DNA of 64,000 bases from Paracyclopina nana (lineage: Eukaryota > Arthropoda > Copepoda > Cyclopoida > Cyclopettidae), in NCBI GenBank assembly GCA_019096065.1, contig JAGUCH010000003.1, positions 5,208,001 through 5,272,000 on the forward strand. The letters run 5' to 3'. Position 1 is the first letter of the stretch. Every line of letters starts with the position of its first letter. The notes under the pieces are model-generated. The model saw only the letters and a list, made by a program, of their open reading frames with translations, did no database searches and was not told the origin of the DNA. A program made the translations under genes and the position numbers. Of this stretch, positions 58,656 through 64,000 are shown one piece after another.

Positions 58656-60631
58656 TTAAATGAGCATCCTTTGCGCCACTTCACTATACAAATCCAAGTA
58701 AAGCTTTCTCCTCAGTGCTCGTGCCTTTCTGGGGTCGAGGATTTTCTTACCATTGCATCTGGCCTCCATAATATCTTCCATTTCTTTATCAGTAGCCACA
58801 GTGGGAACCTTGATAACTGGCTGTCTGTCCAAATAGACAAGGTTGTCACTAAGTGCCCGTTTATACTCTTGCGCTTGGCATCCGCTCGTGGTATTGGTTG
58901 TGAGCGAGGTCACCGACGTTGTGGTCCTCGGGAGGTCGCTTCCAGGACCAAAACTTATAATGATGCCACCCTCCTCATCCTCGTCGTCTTCGTCATCTTC
59001 CTCATCGTGGACAGGTGTCGTTCCCACATCCCTATTGGCCCAGTCGTGCATCATGTAGAGGCTGTACGAATTTTGCAATTTGTGGAAGCTCCCGTGCAAA
59101 TTTTGAATGGACTGCTTTGACCTCGCGGCTGCGTCTCGGCCGTAGCACAGCTCCATATCTGAGGTCAGCGAGGCCAGAGCTTCAGTTTCGAGGCTGGCAC
59201 TGTCAAGATCACGCAAATTGGCACAGAAGAAGATACTGACTGGAATGCTTGCTTTCACGTCGACCATAAAGTCTTCAAATGAGGGAATGACCTTGGAAGG
59301 CTCCAACGTGCCTAGCCTTAGAGCATATTTATCGTAATAGAATCGAATGATTCTGTCCCAATGATCCTTGCGAAATGAGGTGGTCGTGCTGGAGCACAGG
59401 AAAAAGCACAAGTCTGTCGCTGCTGATCCTAAATGGCTCAATTGCCACGATCCGAATTTGACTGACTTCGATGTGGTATTGATGAACACATTGTTGTGCC
59501 AGAGGTCCCCGTGCACTAGAGTTTTTAGGCTGTGGCCTGACCTCTTCAGCGATTGAGGGTCTTTCATGCGTTGCTCAAACCACTTGGAGGTCTCCTCTTG
59601 GCCTGGAACTGACTAAAAGCAAAGGAAAGCTATTATCAAGGGTGATAAGAGGCGTTTTCTGCTCACTTTCAAAAATTGCAAGCATGTCTCGTACATCTCT
59701 TGCAAGTAGGCCTGCATGTCTGCATGGAACCAAATGTATCCTTCTGTTTCAGCTTTGAGAAAGGGATAAATGTCCTCTAACGTCTCGCCTCTCCTGCTAT
59801 GCTCAAATGCAGTACATGTGGCATGAAAGTCTGCCAGAGTTGTGATGACCTTCTCTATTTGACCTTGGGAAGAGAACCGCTGGATTTCAGGGTCAGCCAG
59901 TCTGTAGTTGACACTTTGCAGGTCTGTGAAGACCATCACACCAGCTTGTGTGGTCTCGTCGTAGTCACCATACAGAAGCTGAGCCATGGGAGGAAATTCC
60001 ATCGAAATTGCTGCATTTTGCCCGCCTAGAAATCAAACAGAGTAGTAGTATGTGCAGGCATGATGGCAGATTGCCAGCAAAATGTACCCTGCGAGTCGAC
60101 GTATTCCATCAACTGCGGAATTAATTGCTGGTAAACGAGGAGCTCTTTTCTGAAAAGGCCATGCTTGAGCACAATCTCCCTCAAGTCACCATCACTGGGC
60201 ACCAATTTGATGCGCCAGAAATGAGCCTCGATTTTGGGCTTGCTGTAGCTGAACGTCACATCACAGCACTCGAATAGCTCTTCGCTGCATCGCGTTGTGG
60301 TCAAGCTAAGAGAGGTTAGAGTGATGTTCTCCTCCTCCGCCAACTCAGCCTTCTTGATCTTCTTTAGGGTGGCGATGATCCAGTCATTGCCAATGTCACT
60401 GATGGCTCTAGGAATCATGCTATATAGCTGTGTGAAAGCTTGACCGAAGTCAAGACTGCACTGAACAAGAGGAGTGCACACGCACAATGCGCCGTTATAG
60501 CTTTGAAAGGAGAGCAAGTGTGAGATCACTAAGGGGGAATTGACCCTCAGAAGAAGAAGAAAGTTCTTCGTTTCGTCCTTTGTAACAGACTCTCTTGTGA
60601 CTTGTATCAAAGGACATACGTTTTTATTCAT
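58656..60631 (-). CDS. EcKinase/CHK kinase-like protein, probable pseudokinase
   Basis: Three exons (60631-60088, 60025-59667, 59612-58656) give 619 residues. The fold matches the ecdysteroid-kinase-like (EcKinase, CHK) family: an N-lobe, a VMVFTDLQS hinge, ADFHAT, the catalytic loop VHGDLWHNN (about residue 335) and the SWQLSHLGSAATDLCFFL segment. In typical members that segment reads D-[FW]-Q, the Asp binding Mg-ATP; here it is Ser (about residue 356). An acidic insert (DEEDDEDDEDEE) and a C-terminal extension make it about 200 residues longer than usual. The family phosphorylates steroid hormones or small alcohols in insects. The lost Asp suggests a non-catalytic role. Confidence 0.8.
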
Positions 60632-61048
60632 AGATGCGCCCACGTGCCCATAATGTAATCTGTGCAGACACTGACAGATGTCTAGGAAATTGAGACAATG
60701 TCAGAGAATAGCTAATCTGTGCGCTCTTATTGCTTTTTGTCACAAGCTTAGCTATGAATGATTTTTATGACTGCTTTGCATGTTGCAGTCTTATTTTTCG
60801 CCCTTTATGGCATAGCCACAGTGGCTGTTACTTCTTTGCAGCACTGAGAGCTATGATTAAATACTCGGATTGGAATGTTTAACCATACTAAAAAAGGGTT
60901 TTGGCACTTTTCACGAGTTGAGGTTCCCGGCAATGAAAAGCAGAACAAAGCGCCAAACGAATCCGTTTTTCTCATTGACTAATGAGCTAATGCATGTCAT
61001 CATGCATCATTTGCCATTTCAGATGCACTCTTTATTTCCTTATGCATT
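60632..61048. other. Intergenic between EcKinase-like start and MRPL16 end
   Basis: Should hold the EcKinase-like promoter and the MRPL16 3' UTR. No gene seen. Confidence 0.5.
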
Positions 61049-61917
61049 CTAGTTTCCACTTTTGCCCTCAAGACTTTTATAAGGTGATTGACGAGTAAGG
61101 TTCCACTTTTTGTTGAGATGTCGGTCTTTGTAGACGAACTTGCCGAACCACTTTTGGTCATAAGGTGACAAGTAGCTTGTGCAGTCGAAAATGTTATTGC
61201 GGACCATCCATTCAAAACTGTACGGATTCTCATTGGCCTCTTGCAGCCTTGCTTCTTCGGCGTTCAATCTGTCCAATAGGTCTTTGTTGACAGGAATCGC
61301 TTCAAATGGAAGCATTTTACAAATTGACCTCAGCCACGGCCTCACTTCCTCCCAATACATATTTCCACCCACTTCCATGATTACTCGGCCAGCTTTAACA
61401 GGGGTCGAATAGTGTTGAATTGAGCCTTTACCACCTCCAAGTTTCTTGCCAATGCCATGAGATGTGACCGGCTAAAATATGGGCGATTTTGAAGCTAATA
61501 TGCCTTGTTAAACTTTTACTTATATGTTACCTTGTATGGAGGATCAACCCTGTAGAACGCAAAACTTTTGCCCTTAGACAATTTTCGTCCCATGTAATTT
61601 CTTATGGTTTCAAATGTGCTGTATTTAATTAAACCACCGTGGATGGCCACAATTCCAAATTGACCCAAGAGTAAATCATTGTGAACTTTCTCTTCCCCCA
61701 TCAATCTGTAATTTTCTCGAGTTCCCTTTGGAATTTTGGCGATGTAATGCTGGCTATATTCCGGTGGAACTTTTTGCAAAATGGGCAGCCTAACTTTATT
61801 TGGCAATGTCACATTTGGAGGCGGGTACGATGGGTGAACCTTGAGGCCGCGTTTATCGCACAAATTGTAACCAATCGAAGCCTCGAGCCTCCGCAAAATT
61901 AAAGAATTACGAAGCAT
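61049..61917 (-). CDS. MRPL16: Mitochondrial large-subunit ribosomal protein uL16m
   Basis: Two exons (61917-61531, 61471-61049) give 269 residues. The L16 core shows LMGEEKVHNDLLLGQFGIVAIHGG, MGRKLSKGKSFAFYRVDPPYKPVTSHGIGKKLGGGKGSIQHYSTPVKAGRVIMEVGG and the C-terminal helices of animal MRPL16. It sits near the peptidyl-transferase centre of the mitoribosome. The N-terminus (MLRNSLILRRLEASIG) suits mitochondrial import. A hAT-type MITE begins 35 bases upstream of the start codon. Confidence 0.95.
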
Positions 61918-61952
61918 TATTTTTTTCGTAATTCACTTTTTCACATCTCAAG

Positions 61953-62396
61953 CAGGGTGACCAGAAAATTTGAGCGGGCTGTAGCCAGATTTCTCTCTAA
62001 AATAGCCACATTTGGCTATCTCAGAAAAAAGACTCAAAATAGCCACAAATTGCCAAAAAATAGCCACATTTTTAAGAATTTTCATGATGATAATAATTAT
62101 TATGAAAATTTGATCCAATTTTTAGGATTTTTGTTGCTGAAATCAACAGTGAAATGATGATTTTCACCTTTTTTTTGGTTGGCAAAAGATATAAAAAAGT
62201 CTGCCGTTTTTGCAAATTCAATTTTTTTCTTAACTTTTTTGCAGAATTTCAAGCGTTTATTAAGTAAAAATATCAAATTTTCGGGCTTTTCAAAAATAGC
62301 CACAAATGGCTATGGCTATTCGGCCTAAATTTGCGTAGCCACACATGGGTCAAAAATAGCCACTTTGGCTATAAATAGCCACATCTGGTCACCCTG
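61953..62396. mobile_element. hAT-type MITE of the AATAGCCACA family, complete
   Basis: Perfect 13-bp terminal repeats CAGGGTGACCAGA / TCTGGTCACCCTG and an exact 8-bp target duplication ATCTCAAG (61945-61952 and 62397-62404) define 444 bases as a hAT-type insertion. About ten AATAGCCACA/TGGCTAT motifs are spread over both halves. No transposase frame. A truncated copy lies at 16668-17078. Confidence 0.92.
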
Positions 62397-62870
62397 ATCT
62401 CAAGACTCAACTCTTGTTTTGTAAACAAGCTTTGACTAAATAACACTCAACACTAGAGTTCTCAACAATAAATCAAGAAGTCAAGTGTATAAGTGGGTCT
62501 TGAAATAGGAGATATACTTACTCAGTTGTTGGTACTCAGCTCATTCAATTTTAAAAATGGACATGATCAGTTTGATCGCTGATCAGTCAGACGCGACAGT
62601 CATGTAGCTATATTGTGACGTGACCATACTTCAACTGACGGACCAGCTTTTCGTTTTTTGCTTTCAATGATCTGCCTTGCGCTGGCGGGCAAAAGCTCTG
62701 ATCTTGGCTTTTCCCTGAAACCTAGTCATCTGGTTTTAAGTTTGTTTTTGTTGCATGGTCATCTGCTGGTCAATCCTGAACACTTTTCTTTGTGTCATGA
62801 AGTTACCTTTTTTATTACACTCCATAAACGTCAATATAGAAAGAACAATTTTTGAATGTACTACCTAACC

Positions 62871-62965
62871 GCAAATCCACCTAAACGCAATCCACTTTTA
62901 CGCAAATCTGCTTTTACGCAGTCCACCTAAAAGCAGTCCACTTGAACGCAGTCAACCTGTCCGCA
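62871..62965. repeat. 15-bp degenerate tandem repeat, about 6 copies
   Basis: Units resemble GCAGTCCACCTAAAC with frequent substitutions. Confidence 0.75.
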
Positions 62966-63043
62966 TAGTTATTAAACATTCCAAGCTTTTTAGTATGAGT
63001 ACAGACTACAGAGTATGGGATATACTAAAATGCGCAATATGCG

Positions 63044-63109
63044 CCAACGAGGTAACAAGGCTATATTGTTTTTACTAAGGAAATCAAATTGTCACAAATG
63101 CATTCATCA
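63044..63109 (+). repeat. 66-bp direct repeat, copy 1
   Basis: Begins CCAACGAGGTAACAAGG and ends CATTCATCA. A copy differing at two positions by eye lies at 63417-63482. Between the copies is a run of degenerate GACCACTTTTTCTGA units (about 63180-63335). Confidence 0.85.
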
Positions 63110-63416
63110 ATGACCAGGCGCTAAATGCATTCACCATAATCACCATCTATGCCACAGATGATTTCAATCACTTTTTTGTCACTTTTCAGACCACTTTTTC
63201 TGACCACTTCTCTTGACCTCTTTTGAACAATTGTAGCTAACCACTTGTAATGATCCCTTTTTCTGATCCCTTTCTCTGACACTTTTCTGACTATGACTGC
63301 TTTCTTAGGACACTTTTTCAGACCACTTTCTTGGCTGCGCGCATGTATCCAATTTTACAAAAAAAAATGCAAATTATTAATTTTATATTCTCGGAGCAGA
63401 CTAGAATGTTCCATAG

Positions 63417-63482
63417 CCAATGAGGTAACAAGGCTATATTGTTTTTACTAAGGAAATCAAATTGTCACAAACGCATTCATCA
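63417..63482 (+). repeat. 66-bp direct repeat, copy 2
   Basis: Second copy of the 63044-63109 sequence, ending at the edge of the hairpin minisatellite that starts at 63486. Confidence 0.85.
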
Positions 63483-63485
63483 CGT

Positions 63486-63782
63486 AGCATATTGTCACAT
63501 AGAACAATGGCCCATAACAAATTGTCCCATAGCAAATTGTCTCATAGCATATTGTCACATGGCAAATTGGCTCATAGCATATTGTCACATGGAATTTTGT
63601 CTCATAGCAAATTGTTCCATAGCAATTTGTCACATAGCATATTGTTCCATAAAAAATTTTCTCAAAGGATTTTGTCTCATAGTGTGACAATTTGTTATGA
63701 GACAATTTGTTATGGAACAATCTGCTTGATGGCTTAATGCTATGAGACAATATTCTATGTGACAATATGCTATGTGACAATA
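63486..63782. repeat. Palindromic minisatellite (15-bp units in both orientations)
   Basis: About 13 copies of a 15-base unit close to CATAGCAAATTGTCT run forward to about 63681. The same unit then appears inverted (ATGAGACAATTTGTT) for about six copies to 63782, with a 30-base break near 63720-63737. The two halves can pair into a long hairpin. The open frames on both strands here are products of the repeat. Confidence 0.85.
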
Positions 63783-64000
63783 GGGTAATAATAGAAGAGG
63801 CATATTCAGGCTGGTGGTGAGAGGCATAAATTTTGGTTGGTCGCGCTCTGCTGTGCGTTGGGAGGCAATAACTAAAAGTGTTCATAATCTCTGTTCTGAT
63901 TTAATGCTGAATTGGTTTCACAGAAGAAACAAACACTGCTCATCATTTTAAGCTTTTCACTTATATTGAACACCTATTTTTCATCATTAAGAATCAAAGA

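Noticed and set aside
63439-63885. Frames rich in His, Ile, Cys and Ser on both strands
   Set aside because: They are translations of the 15-bp repeat; any frame of a stop-free 15-mer stays open.

Overview
The window is nuclear DNA of an animal, most likely an arthropod. Supporting signs are a secreted GH18 chitinase with a Thr-rich linker and a CBM14 chitin-binding tail, an ecdysteroid-kinase-like (EcKinase) gene, and secreted PAN-like and mucin-like proteins. Genes are broken by very short GT-AG introns of about 50-70 bases, and base composition is AT-rich. I cannot name the species; a crustacean or basal hexapod would fit. Twenty-three protein genes are supported, nearly all intact with consistent exon phases. 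Gene models were spliced by hand from reading frames and splice signals, so boundaries may be off by a base or two.

Layout. 0-10 kb: the first exon of an ER/Golgi alpha-1,2-mannosidase (minus strand, cut by the window edge), an MSS51-domain protein, a coiled-coil protein resembling CENP-H, and, head to head with it, the condensin subunit NCAPG. 9.5-12.7 kb: a two-repeat PAN-like secreted protein and the chitinase, divergent. 12.7-17.9 kb: no genes, but a dense cluster of transposon-like and palindromic DNA, including a 1.5 kb element holding a minisatellite, foldback elements and two tRNA-like sequences. 17.9-25.4 kb: a membrane-tailed sulfotransferase, rotatin (RTTN), and a small secreted peptide. 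25.6-37.1 kb: a minus-strand series of RING/SIAH-like protein, CNPase, sialic acid synthase (NANS), ribulose-phosphate epimerase (RPE), mitochondrial ribosomal protein L14, TMEM218, and a mucin-like membrane protein. 37.1-43.6 kb: a gene-poor stretch. 43.6-50.6 kb: CRAL-TRIO protein, germ cell-less (GCL), an F-box/propeller-like protein, RRS1 and another small secreted precursor. 52.8-61.9 kb: DDX1, PPM1D, an EcKinase relative lacking a key Asp, and mitochondrial ribosomal protein L16. 62-64 kb: a hAT-type MITE, tandem repeats and a large hairpin-forming minisatellite.

Themes. Several genes serve chromosome segregation or centrioles/cilia (NCAPG, CENP-H-like, RTTN, TMEM218). Others serve sugar metabolism (mannosidase, NANS, RPE, chitinase) and ribosome biogenesis (mRPL14, mRPL16, RRS1). 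These look like ordinary housekeeping neighbours and not a dedicated cluster. The most unusual material is the repeat DNA. Three hAT-type miniature elements with clear 8-bp target duplications sit 35-210 bases upstream of start codons, and each is filled with its own short motif. No CRISPR array, rRNA gene, retroviral element or new defence-like system was seen.
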